Source: Whitmania pigra (lineage: Eukaryota; Annelida; Clitellata; Hirudinida; Haemopidae). From it: a DNA stretch of 64,000 nucleotides. Below the pieces are notes generated by a model, which was given only the letters and a program-made list of their open reading frames with translations, was not told the DNA's origin and made no database searches. Shown here one piece after another: positions 50,723 to 64,000 of this stretch. Each line of letters starts with the position of its first letter. Position 1 is the stretch's first letter. Where the stretch lies: contig JAJTWR010000266.1 in assembly GCA_021613335.1 (NCBI GenBank), forward strand, positions 682,001-746,000, given 5' to 3'. The translations under genes were made by a program, and so were the position numbers.

Positions 50723-50990
50723 AGCGCCAAGAAAATTGAATTCGGCGCCAAAGATTTTCATAATAATCACCGTGCAGGAGTTCAACCAATTAGCGTGACT
50801 TTAGGGAGTCGAGGGCAGTTTGAATGGTTTGTCTCGTTGATCTGGCTTGCTTATATAAACCATATATATATATATATTGGTCGTCAATTCGATGACGTCG
50901 AGCAGTTGATGTTGATGGCATCTGTAGGCTTTTTTACGAGATAGATTTTGAGACTTTTGTGGACAGGGAATAAGTTTCGAAATGTTTTCT
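50723..50990 (+). promoter_or_regulatory. candidate proximal Cdc25 promoter: E2F, CCAAT, CHR, TATA
   Basis: In order: E2F-like AGCGCCAAG (50723-50731), consensus E2F GGCGCCAAA (50744-50752), CCAAT (50786-50790), CHR TTTGAA (50819-50824) and TATATAAA (50852-50859). This is the layout of G2/M cell-cycle promoters, as in vertebrate CDC25 and cyclin genes. A leader from about 50885 contains ATG TTT TCT directly followed by donor GTGAGT (50982-50996). That start is phase 0 and would splice in frame to the large exon at 52467. The sites are seen; promoter function is inference. Confidence 0.5.
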
Positions 50991-52060
50991 GTGAGTTTGT
51001 AGTCGTTGTTGTTGTTGTTGCTGATGATGCTGGTTGCAAGTTTGTCGTGTTTTGATAAGTTTATTAATATTATTATTATTATTATTCATATTTTTTTGTT
51101 GGGATCGAGGCATTCCATAGATTCAGTATGTGTCTTTAGTTTTGGACCAATCTTGCAATCCTATCTTTCAATATTTCATGGCTACGTTAAGTTTTCAACC
51201 AACCAATCAAAGAAAATCTGGTGATATATTGAACATTTGCTTCATACATATGAATTAATTCATCCTCTTACATTATCAGCTTCATCTGGTTAAACCATCT
51301 AGCCAATTTAACAATAGCATCTCAATATTTAAGGCGCTTATGTTAATCAATGCCATTCCCTTAGTTAAACATTTAGTTAAGACTTTATAAATAATTATTA
51401 TTCATTGACAGCTTTTAGAGGTTTAAATCATTAATTATTCTCCTACCACGATATTGCACCTATGATCTGAAAAGGTGTGCATCTGATGTGTTCATCGTTC
51501 GAGTGTTTGAACTCCATCGATTCAATCAGACATCACCGCCATCATCTTTTCGGCCGAACAGACATTGTCCTCGGTGCTCATCGATTTTAAATTTTCTTTC
51601 TTGAATTTCTTTGAAGTCTCTCGAGTTGTTTGAACTTTCAAATGCGTTTCTCTCCAGGGAGGCTCGTACTTATCAGGGTCCCTGGCCGAGCGGCCGAGAG
51701 TTCACTTGTCCGGGGGAATTGTCTCTGCTGGTTCTTCGAAATGCGACGCTAGTTATTCATTGAACCGGAAATTTTTAATAACCGTGTTTAATCGGCGAAA
51801 TTTTAATCTACTGTGTGTGTGTGTACGTATGTGTGTGTGTGTGTGTTGCTTTGGCCTCGGTTTAAAGTTCGCTTGTGATCTTGTGATATTGTGATAACTT
51901 ACTTGTTATTTAGGAGTATTTCAACAGCCAGTTATGATAATGCTTGTTTATATTTTTAATTAGCATAAATTATGATAATACAATTGTAAGATTGTCGGAT
52001 GGGCGTTTAGATAGATACGAAGGAAGATTGACTGAATAGGTTTTGATGATGATGTTTTAG

Positions 52061-52118
52061 AAATTGTGGACCTGGAAAAATCGTTGCTGAAACTGAGAGC
52101 AGAAAGAAGGCAGTCGTC
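52061..52118 (+). CDS. candidate small Cdc25 exon
   Basis: Acceptor GATGTTTTAG and donor GTC|GTGAGT bound 58 nt. Read from the 32.4-kb exon it gives CGPGKIVAETESRKKAVV and leads in phase 0 to 52467. In a second open frame it reads IVDLEKSLLKLRAERRQSS, which looks more helix-like. Splice sites are good; the coding frame is uncertain. Confidence 0.45.
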
Positions 52119-52167
52119 GTGAGTTGAACTTCAACCTTTGAACTCTTTTCAACTGTCGATACGAATA

Positions 52168-52206
<39 letters not shown>

Positions 52207-52466
52207 CAATTTTAATTATAAAAATTAAATTTTGTTTTCCACAATTTTCATCACGTCAGTTGAAATATTTACATGCCCATTTTAATTTATTTAGCGATCA
52301 TATTTATTTTCCTGAAATCAATTTTCAAGACATTCGAAACCTATCTGTGTTACACCCTTCAAATTTAGAATTTTAAATCATCCCGAAGGATTAAGAAATT
52401 TTTGCACTAATTTTTATTCTAAATTTCTTTGAGTCGCATATTTACACTCCTTTATAAATCCTCAAG

Positions 52467-53462
52467 AAATCAAGTTCAAAGCTTCAAAGGTCAAACATCA
52501 GTTCAGCAGCCCATCAATCCAAACAAACCCCAACGAAATCCTTCCTCCCCCAAAACCAACGGGATCCCTGGAATGCAACTGCAGCAGAACAAATGAACAA
52601 AACCCCGCTAACCTCGCTTCCAGGCGGCAGATCGTCTGGAAGGAGAAGTTCAGTAAAATGCAAGCTCAGCGATTCCATGGACCAGGAGAACATACCCCCG
52701 GAGGGTTTCCACCCTAACCCGATCGCCAATCTCAAATCCAGATTCGGCAGCAACCACGGCATTAACTACAGCGGCAACCACGGCAACCAGGGCATCAAGA
52801 ATTTCACGGTCGGTACGGTCAGAAAGCCAGAAACCGGTTTCGAGGACAAGATTCTCTCTCCTATTTCATCTTCTCACTCCAAGAGGTCAAGCTCTGGAAA
52901 CGAAAGTAACTGTGACAACGAATCGATCCCCTTTAAGAAGATGAGGTCGGAGACAAGAATGAGACTCTTCGAGTCGGCCATAGCCGAAGCAGACGAGGCC
53001 GTGGGTTTCTATGACGACAGGGGCAAACTCGGAGCCGAAGAAGATCAGCCGGAGTTCCACAGGAGTTACTGCAGTCAGCTGAACTTCAGCGCCGAAAGTA
53101 GTAGTACGATCAGTACCGAAAGTAGTACTATCAATGCCGAAAGTATGTGCAGCTGGAGAGCTGGATTTGCATCACCTCCGAGCGGTTCTTCGATCTCGTT
53201 CGACAGCGAAACGACGTCGTCGTTCCAGTCGCCCGACAGTTGCCTTGACGACAGCCTGGCAAGGATCGAGGAGCACTGGATGAGGCAGGAAAGACCCGAT
53301 TCCACCGTCCTGCCGCTGGTCAAAGGCAGACGACACGACTGTAACTCCATTTCAGTGCAGACGGTAGTTTGTCGTTTGTTTAGATTATTTACTTGGTTAT
53401 TATTATTATTGTTATTATTATTATTGTTGTTGTTGTTGTTGTTGTTATTGTTATTATTATTG

Positions 53463-53496
<34 letters not shown>

Positions 53497-53703
53497 TTTA
53501 ATTTTTATTATATTCAGTAATATTATATTTATTTATAATATAATTATCATATAATTGTTAATAAATATTGTAATAGTGTTATCAGATATTATTTTTTACA
53601 TTCAAAACTAATAACATTATTAATTATTAACAATCAGTAATGATGATGATGATAATAATAATAATATAATAATAATAATAGTAGTAGTAGTAGTAATAAT
53701 AAT

Positions 53704-53735
<32 letters not shown>

Positions 53736-55252
53736 ACCAGTTCTCACTTCAATTTCCAGCTGAGAAAGGTCTTGGACGGTGACTACAACAACCTGTTTGA
53801 CGAATACGTCATCGTAGACTGCAGATATCCTTACGAATACGAGGGAGGTCACGTCAAGGTGAACCTATTTATTCTTGGGTCATAGGTTAAAATATTACCT
53901 GAAATTACTGGTTATACCAGGTCAAATGAAGGGTAAGCTGTAGGCTATATGCGAATCAGTGCATTGATACCTGTGTAAGCCTTAAGACAAAATCCTTTTA
54001 GTGATGTCTAGTATAGTTAATTCTTAGGAATACATCAACAATACATATTATATAGTATACAATATATAGCATCAGTAAAGTTCAAAAGGTTGCATAATCT
54101 ACTCATGACCTATGAACCCCATAAAAACATTTGCATATTATTAACTAATTATTGACACGTGTCCTAATGACATTACAGGACGCCATAAACCTGTATACGA
54201 GAGAAGGCATCGATTCCAGGTTCATGACTGGAAAAGTCGACAAATTGCACAAATCCGCACTCATCTTCCACTGCGAATTCTCTTCGGAGAGGGGTCCAAG
54301 ATTGTGAGTGCAGTTTCTTGTGTTTAGGAAATTTGAGATTAATTTTCATATAATTATTTAAATTAATTATGATGTTGTATAATGTAATGTGATAATTGTC
54401 GTATCGTATGATATTATATTATTATTACATGGGTATAATTATTGTAAACTTTGCTAAGCATGTTCAAATATACTCTTACAACACCTGATTTACAAACCTT
54501 ACCTGGTCTTATCTTATCTCACCTTACCCAACCTTGATCGGTACTTTACCTTATCTTATATTACCTTACCTCACCTTATCTTACGTCACCTTAGCTCACC
54601 TGCGTAACAGGTTCTTTGTGGCCTAGTTTTATTGAAAGTAACACTTTAAAGATAGTAAATTGAGTCAATGACTTGTACTTTGAAGCTATAAATATTGTTA
54701 AGGCTTAAGGTTATTATCATCATCATTATTATTATTATTAGTAGTAGTAGTATTTATTTCTTTATTTATATTTTTACTGCTTAAATCATTTATTATAATC
54801 TATCCTTTTCCAGAATGCAACATCTCCGCAACGTCGACAGACAGGCCAACATGGAGACTTACCCGTCCCTCTACTACCCAGAGGTGTACCTCCTAGACGG
54901 GGGGTACAAGGCCTTCTTCGAGGCCTTTCCATTCCTCTGCGAGCCCATGAACTACAAGCCCATGACCCACGTGGACCACGCTCACGAACTCCGACACTTC
55001 AAGGCCAAATCAAAATCGTGGGCAGCCGGTGACAGGAGAACGGGTTCCGTTAAGCCCTGTAAGACCAAAGGGGTTAGCTCTTCCAGAAGGCGGTGTTTGT
55101 TGGGGGAGTCTGTCATGGAGGTAGACGAGCCCCTGGTCGAAAAAAAGACGAGGGTCTTACCTCCCGGTCGCCCGAAGAAGAATGCCAGGGTTCTTTTCCC
55201 GACCTATCGCAGTGAGGGTAACTGTCAAGAGGGATTGGATTATTGGTCTTAG
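52467..55252 (+). CDS. cdc25: Cdc25 (M-phase inducer) phosphatase, regulatory region and catalytic domain
   Basis: Exons: 52467-53363, 53760-53858, 54179-54303, 54814-55252 (stop TAG). If the upstream candidate exons are included the protein has 573 residues. The first exon encodes a Ser/Pro-rich regulatory region with QENIPP (like the KENxxP of other Cdc25s), possible CDK sites (TPTK, KTPL) and a basic RRSS site. An in-frame ATG at 52593 is an alternative start. The rhodanese-fold catalytic domain follows: [15 protein letters not shown], then the active-site loop [11 protein letters not shown] (Cys-X5-Arg), [17 protein letters not shown] and the C-terminal FKAKSKSW typical of String/Cdc25. 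It removes inhibitory phosphates from Thr/Tyr of Cdk1 at mitotic entry. The C-terminal ~55 residues after KSKSW are basic and unlike family members. The intron after 53363 is a TTA/TTG array that stays open as poly-Leu. Confidence 0.96.
53396..53760. repeat. TTA/TTG and AAT arrays in Cdc25 intron
   Basis: TTA/TTG triplets (53396-53495) begin 33 bp after the donor and remain in frame with the preceding exon as a Leu run. GAT, AAT and AGT triplets (53640-53735) precede the acceptor of the first catalytic exon. Confidence 0.85.
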
Positions 55253-56040
55253 GGCGGCCAAATGGAATGAGATTCTGTGAGATGCAAAGGTGCTCGTGGT
55301 AATAGGGAATGTAATTTATCGTTTCATTTTAAATCAAAACATGTGGATACTTTGAACTATAATTTTAGTGCAAAGTCCTCTACGACAACTCTACGGCATG
55401 AGAGTGATGATTTCGATGATAGCCATTGTGAAATATTGTGATTCATTCCTTCACTGTAAATTCTGCCGGTTCTCTCTATCTTCATCTTTTTCTTAACTAC
55501 TTTGCCTTGGAGCAGTATTTTTTTTCTTCTTTAGTTTGTTTGCAAATTAATGTTTTAGGAGAGAAAAGTAACTGTAATTTCTTTCTTCGAATTTATATTA
55601 TTATTATTATTCTTATTATTATTAATTATTTACATCGGAAACGTCAAGGTTTTAGGAAAACTTTTAAAATTGTTTAAAATGCTTTTAAAGCGTCGCTTGT
55701 GTCGTCGTCGTCAATTGTTGTTGTTGTTGTTGTTGTTTTAAAACTGAATAACTTTCCTGATTGGCTGGTAAATCAACCATCTTGCATGAGTTTGTTATTT
55801 TTGTACTCATTGTGTACAAAAATACCATTTGAGTACTACCTGTACAAAGAAATACCGTTTGAGTACTACCTGTAAAAAAATACCTTTTGAGTACTATCTG
55901 TACAAAGAAATACATTTTCGTGTACTCATTGTATAAAGCTATGAAATATCTTCTGGTTTCTATAAAAATATGAAAAAATATTCTTTCGTGTGATTGAAGA
56001 TGTTTTATCAATAAAATTTGTGTCTTTGAAAGTTCGAGTT
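55253..56040 (+). terminator. Cdc25 3'UTR and polyadenylation signal
   Basis: AATAAA at 56010-56015 gives a 3'UTR of about 780 nt. It contains four degenerate 30-bp copies around TTTGAGTACTACCTGTACAA (55795-55935). A (TTG)n run lies at 55717-55737. Direct 3'UTR repeats could bind a regulator or be simple expansion; nothing decides. Confidence 0.55.
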
Positions 56041-56864
56041 TTTAAGAACGCATGAAAGCTCAGAGGTTAAAATATTGAGGCGAATTATAAAATTATCGTT
56101 AATTATAGTGACTATTCCTTTTATTATTATTATATTTATTAATTATTCTTATTGCTGTTATTAAGACGGGCGATCGGTAAGCCCCTAAATAATCCAGTTG
56201 TAAATGGCGTGATCAAATAATAGGGATGTGCTGTCGATGAATCCTGATTATAAATTCAGATGTTTAATAAATCCTTCTGAGTAATAATAATAATAATAAT
56301 AATAATAATTAATAAGAATAATAATAACAAAATGCTCTTCGAATGTTTCCTGGCAAAAATTGTACCGGGCCTAGCTCCAAGCTAGCCGATATTCTGTGTG
56401 AACTCTGTTACCTTTATCCCCAAACCTCTCAAAAAAAAAAAAAAATAAATAAAATCACAGCCTATAATCACTCATTAGCTACCAATTATCGATTTTTAAT
56501 TGGCCTACTTTTAACATCTTTCATTATAAAATAAAAAAAATGGACGATGTTATGTTTTTGGTCCTATGGCCTATTTTCGGCTATCCATCTTTGTGTTATG
56601 CCAACCGGCTAGCTAGCGCAGCTGGAACCGACTAGAGCTAGCCATTTTGATTTTTCACTGTTTATCAATGACAATCACAAATTGTTATCGTTATCAGGTA
56701 ACTTAATCGAATAACCACAGCCGTTACGAAACATAATTCATAATTATTGGAATAAAATTATCAAAATAGCAATAATAAAAATTCAGAAGATGTAGAGTTC
56801 CTTATCGTTTTTTGTTCCCGTAAATTACTAATTCCTGATAACCATGGAAATTTTCTGACACGGA

Positions 56865-57027
<163 letters not shown>

Positions 57028-58542
57028 AATTTATAAGGCACCAAGTGCATAACACATCAGATGTATAGGAGTGTGAAAAAATAGCTTTGTGTTGCTGAGC
57101 AAATAAACCGCATCTATTCTGCTAGGTAATTAATGGCTTTAAAAATATAAATACAGCGATAACTGCTTCTCGTAGTTATTATTTTTGCGTTGTTGTCTTG
57201 TTGCGTAATTGTTTAGTAATATTGTTAATGTAATTATTGTCTTTATTATCGATATTATTATTTATTATTGTTATTATTATTATTATTACTATTATTATTA
57301 CTATTATCCTTTCTCATCCACCCAAAATAAATCAATCAAAAATGTCAACTTCTAAATGATTAAACTTCTGAGTGTCAATATTTTTTAAAGAATTACCGTT
57401 AAAAAGTTGTTCTGCAGGAAACAAACAGTCTTCAAAGAATAACTCGACTTTTCAACCAGAAGATTTTTAAATCAAAGGATTTTCAATAAAAGGATTTTCA
57501 ATCAAAAGATTTTCAATTAAAAAGGATCTTCAGCAGAAAGATTTTCAATCAAAAAGATTTTCAACCAAAAAGATTCTTATGACTTCATCAGGGCGTCTCC
57601 CAAGAGTTTGTCGTAATTTCTTTTATTCGATCAGCACGATTAATCTCGATACCTTTTCTGTCGACAATAATCCATAATTGCGAGAAGAATAAGAAATGAT
57701 AGTAGCATGTGAACTGTTTGAGCTGAGTAACGTGTGCTGAAAACATAATTTTTCTTTCACTATTGATGTTTATTATTGTAATTATTACGTAATCACATGC
57801 GATGTAATTGTAATTACATTATTTTTATCTTCTTCCTTGAAGATCTTAGTACCATTGAGTTCGTGAAGGTAAGTAAACAATAAAACATGTTGTTTTGAAA
57901 ATAATTTTAAACAATAAAACATGTTGTTTTGAAAATATTTTTAAACAATAACACGTTATTTTGAATATATTTTTACTCGAATAAATATCAACATAGCTGC
58001 CATATTTCATAGTGAGCTATTCATAACTGACGTTACAATTCTTAACTAACTGAAAACTGAAACGTATACATATGACATGTAAAAAAAATAATAATAACTC
58101 GTAAATAATTAATAATGTATTATTATTATTTTTATTATTATTGACAATTAATTATCCAACGATTAGAAATTAATTTTCGATTTTGATCGTATTACACCAA
58201 ATTAATAGCTGTAAATTCCGAATAAATTAATGTAAAGAAAAAGAACATCACTCGCGACAATCGAGTTGTGAATGAATGAATTGAATTGAATTGAATTCAA
58301 TCGAGTGAGAATGCCTGCTCTGTGATGTGGGACACGACAGACAGACACACAGACAGACAGACAAAGAGACATGCCGACAGATATACAACCAGACAGAGTG
58401 CACTGGGAATACCAAACAGAAGGAGAAGTTGATTTCGACTTCCAATAACAAGAAAATGAATCGTAATTTATTTTTACAATCAATTGAATACGCCATTGCA
58501 CACTGACTATAAATTGAAATAATACAAGCAACATCACTGTTA

Positions 58543-59003
<461 letters not shown>

Positions 59004-59792
59004 TCATACCCTTATTATCTGCAGCGTTTTCTTCAAAATATTTCACGAGAACATCACGAAATTGAGTGTGGAATGTTGAAACTCAGGTAAAGAAACCCTT
59101 TTGCACGCCACATCAACAGCCCAACCACCCCATCCATCTCCCCCTCTTGTGAGTAGATGGGGATGGTTCGTGAAATTGGAAAACCACGATTTGATTGGCA
59201 ACATTTTGAAGGGTGAATTTTGATGATGAACAATGTTTACCCAGAAGATGGCTTTAGTGATGATGGTGTTGATAAAGATGATGAAGAGATGATGACGACG
59301 ATGATGATGCCCATAACGATGACGATGATGATGATGATGATAATGATGATGATGATTAAGACGAAAGTGAGGTTTAGATGTCGTCGAATCTTGGATAATA
59401 CTGATCAACAGGTCCGTGATTCAAAGAAATTGGTTTTTGCGGTTTTGCAGTTTTACTGGAGTTTTTCGAGAAAAAGTCGTCTGCGCGAACAAAACAGTCT
59501 GACGTAAAAAGGCGCGAACGAAGTGCGCAGGAGAGCCTGGCAAAAAAAACAACTAAAAGTAAAGAAAGAAATTTAAAAAATTAAAAAAGAAAAATAAATA
59601 AATAAAAAAAACAGAAGTCCAATATTTTGTAAAAATTCTTAAATAAATAGGACGAAAAATGCTTCAGTCAAAGAAGTCAAGAGATGCGCCGCTCGTGTCA
59701 TGAATTGTGCTGCCGTCCTTGAGATTCCAGGTGTCTCGACACTACAGGTGCCTCAGCACTACAGGTGTCTCGACACTACAGGTGTTTCCAGT

Positions 59793-62378
<2,586 letters not shown>

Positions 62379-63170
62379 CTGCGGTGTAAATGTTTGTGAT
62401 TTTCAATGCTTTGATTTGATTTTAACGATTTGAGCGAACCGCAAATCAAGAATTTGTATGTATTTAAAGATCACATAATAGGCGATGACGGTGATAATAA
62501 TTATTGCAATTTTGCGTAATAAGGGGTGATAACTTTTCAATTCAAACAATCGAACAAACAGTCAATCAATCAATCAATCAATCAACCAGTAAATAAATCA
62601 ATCAATCAGCCAATCAATCAATCAAAGCATTGTTCTGTTTTTGGACGGATAGGCTGTGCGAACCGATAGTAAAATATAATCTCGTAAATAATCTTCATTA
62701 CAACTCAAAGACCACCTACTTGTTCAGTTACGTCAATCTCAAGTTAGTTAAGCTTGAATTTTTTTGACTTAGTTAAGTAAGCATTGCTCATTTGTGGAGG
62801 TTAAACAAAAATAAGAAAAACCTGCAGGTTAGCCGAATGGGTCACGTGCCTGCATACGGCGGTAATGGCAACAACCCTTGGGAAGAGCGCTATATAAATG
62901 GTTACAAGAAGTGCCACTGACGCTACGCACATGGCGCTATATAAATGAAGTTGCAATGCAATTTGTCGGGCAACATTTAGTGACGTTAGTAACATTTATT
63001 GCCGACGTAATGGAGGGAAAACAGGCCGAAAAGGAAAGATGTGTTATCCGTAAATATGAAATGTTTTTGTTCACTATATCGAAGCAAAAGATGACAAATC
63101 AGGCGTAATATTTTCTTCGGAATAGTTCAGCACAGAAAAGTAAGCATCAGACACGAGTCTCCAGTCACCC
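62379..63170. other. no firm gene
   Basis: AT-rich, with (CAAT)n near 62563-62628 and a SINE-like fragment (62826-62947). No exon completing the minus-strand gene was found. Confidence 0.5.
62826..62947 (+). repeat. SINE-like fragment with doubled GCGCTATATAAATG
   Basis: GGTTAGCCGAATGGGTCA (62828-62845) resembles a tRNA A box (TRGCNNAGTGG type). About 45 bp later GGAAGAGCGCTATATAAATG ends at 62900, and GCGCTATATAAATG recurs at 62934-62947. Words of this type occur at the 3' ends of some invertebrate SINE and LINE families as I recall. No clear B box is seen, so the element is either decayed or a chance match. Confidence 0.35.
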
Positions 63171-63176
63171 AAACAT

Positions 63177-63775
63177 CCAGACAACCGTGCATCCATCCAC
63201 CCATACATCCGAACATCTATGCATCCATCCACCCATACATCCGAAAATCTATGCATCCAGCCACCCAAACATCCATCCACCCATATATCCAAACATCTAT
63301 GCATGCAGCCACCCATCCATCCAAACATCCATCCACCCATACATCCAAACATCTATGCATCCATCCACCCATACATCCGAACATCTATGCATCCAGCCAC
63401 CCAAACATCCATCCACCCATACATCCAAACATCTATGTATCCATCCACCCATTCATCCGAACATCTATGCATCCACCCATCCATACATCCGAACATCTAT
63501 GCATCCAGCTACCCATCCATACAAACATCCATCCACCCATACATCCAAACATCTATGTATCCATCCACCCATTCATCCGAACATCTATGCATCCAGCCAC
63601 CCATACATCCATCCACCCAAACATCCAAACATCTATGCATCCAGCCACCCATACATCCATCCACCCAAACATCCAAACATTTATGCATCCAGCCACCCAT
63701 ACATCCATCCACCACACATCCAAACATCTATGAATCCATCCACCCAAGCATCCAACCACCCACACTATCCACCAA
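63177..63775. repeat. 32-bp minisatellite, about 18 copies
   Basis: The unit is CATCCATCCACCCATACATC followed by CAAACATCTATG or CGAACATCTATG. It has internal CATCC tetramer-like structure, and some units are shortened or joined. As 32 is not a multiple of three and the unit has no stop, all three plus frames are open for 160-212 codons with the same His/Pro/Ser/Thr-rich peptide. Similar CATCC runs occur at 36205-36240 and 42330-42370. I regard it as non-coding satellite. Confidence 0.9.
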
Positions 63776-64000
63776 AACATTCAACTCTCTCATTTGATTC
63801 TCCCTGCAACAATACTTTATTATAAATTGATGTCATTGGCAAAATTCTAAGTGCATTATGCAACTACACTCAGCCGCTAAGCATCTCTTATTGAAACAAT
63901 GGTTATACAGCAGAAGCTATTAATTAAGTTTAAAATCATCAACAACTCCCTGAAGATAAAATAAGTCGCTGCCGATTGCTGCTGAGAACGTATTTATGCC

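Larger units (their letters stand above)
47887..52060. other. putative Cdc25 intron, 4.2 kb
   Basis: AT-rich, with an ATC/GTC array (48893-48955), AAT/TTA runs, a 17-bp tandem repeat (49751-49853), a candidate proximal promoter (50723-50990) and a GT run (51811-51846). Confidence 0.5.

Noticed and set aside
50627..50944. 105-codon plus-strand frame over the proximal promoter
   Set aside because: It runs through the E2F, CCAAT and TATA sites and a TA repeat, and the peptide is not protein-like. The regulatory reading explains the region better.
52489..52622. Small intron inside the large Cdc25 exon (donor AAAG|GTCAAA, acceptor CGCTTCCAG)
   Set aside because: The acceptor looks good, with a CTAAC branch-like word, but the phase after removal does not fit either upstream frame, while the unspliced exon is open.
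63187..63825. 212-, 192- and 160-codon frames at the right end
   Set aside because: They are open in all three frames because the 32-bp repeat unit has no stop. This is a satellite, not a gene.

Overview
The window is nuclear DNA from an animal. Genes are split into many short exons with GT-AG introns, intergenic DNA is very AT-rich, and simple repeats (AAT/TTA, ATC/GAT, CATA, GTGA, ATATT) fill introns and spacers. The gene set (Discs-large MAGUK, muscle myosin heavy chain, mitochondrial trifunctional protein alpha, Cdc25 phosphatase) is bilaterian. I read it as a non-vertebrate bilaterian and cannot name the phylum.

Layout. (1) 0.36-5.3 kb, minus strand: three exons of a Discs-large (DLG) type MAGUK covering the pre-SH3 linker, the SH3 domain and the start of the hook. 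The guanylate-kinase part would lie off the left edge. No PDZ exon is visible upstream before the next gene. (2) 9.6-22.2 kb, plus strand: a complete muscle myosin heavy chain gene, 30 coding exons, 2010 codons, with an unusual Gly/Ser/His-rich C-terminal tailpiece. (3) 30.4-22.7 kb, minus strand: a complete HADHA gene, 22 coding exons, 799 codons, tail-to-tail with myosin. (4) 32.2-56.0 kb, plus strand: a Cdc25 (M-phase inducer) phosphatase. The catalytic exons at 52.5-55.3 kb are certain. A first exon at 32.4 kb and two small exons at 47.8 and 52.1 kb join in frame by inference. A second, proximal promoter with E2F, CCAAT, CHR and TATA-like sites sits at 50.7-50.9 kb. (5) 62.4-59.8 kb, minus strand: the last four exons of a gene I do not recognise. 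(6) The right end is a large 32-bp minisatellite.

Every exon chain was joined by hand: reading phases agree across all junctions of myosin (6033 nt), HADHA (2400 nt) and the inferred Cdc25 chain (1722 nt). No functional cluster is apparent: contraction, fatty-acid oxidation, cell-cycle control and cell polarity are unrelated neighbours. I found nothing that I would call a new biological system. The best leads are the myosin tailpiece, the Cdc25 5' structure (two promoters, and two overlapping open frames meeting at an ATGA stop-start), the DLG gene without PDZ exons, a MITE-like foldback element, a 317-bp tandem duplication between GT repeats, and introns whose triplet repeats stay open in frame with the upstream exon.
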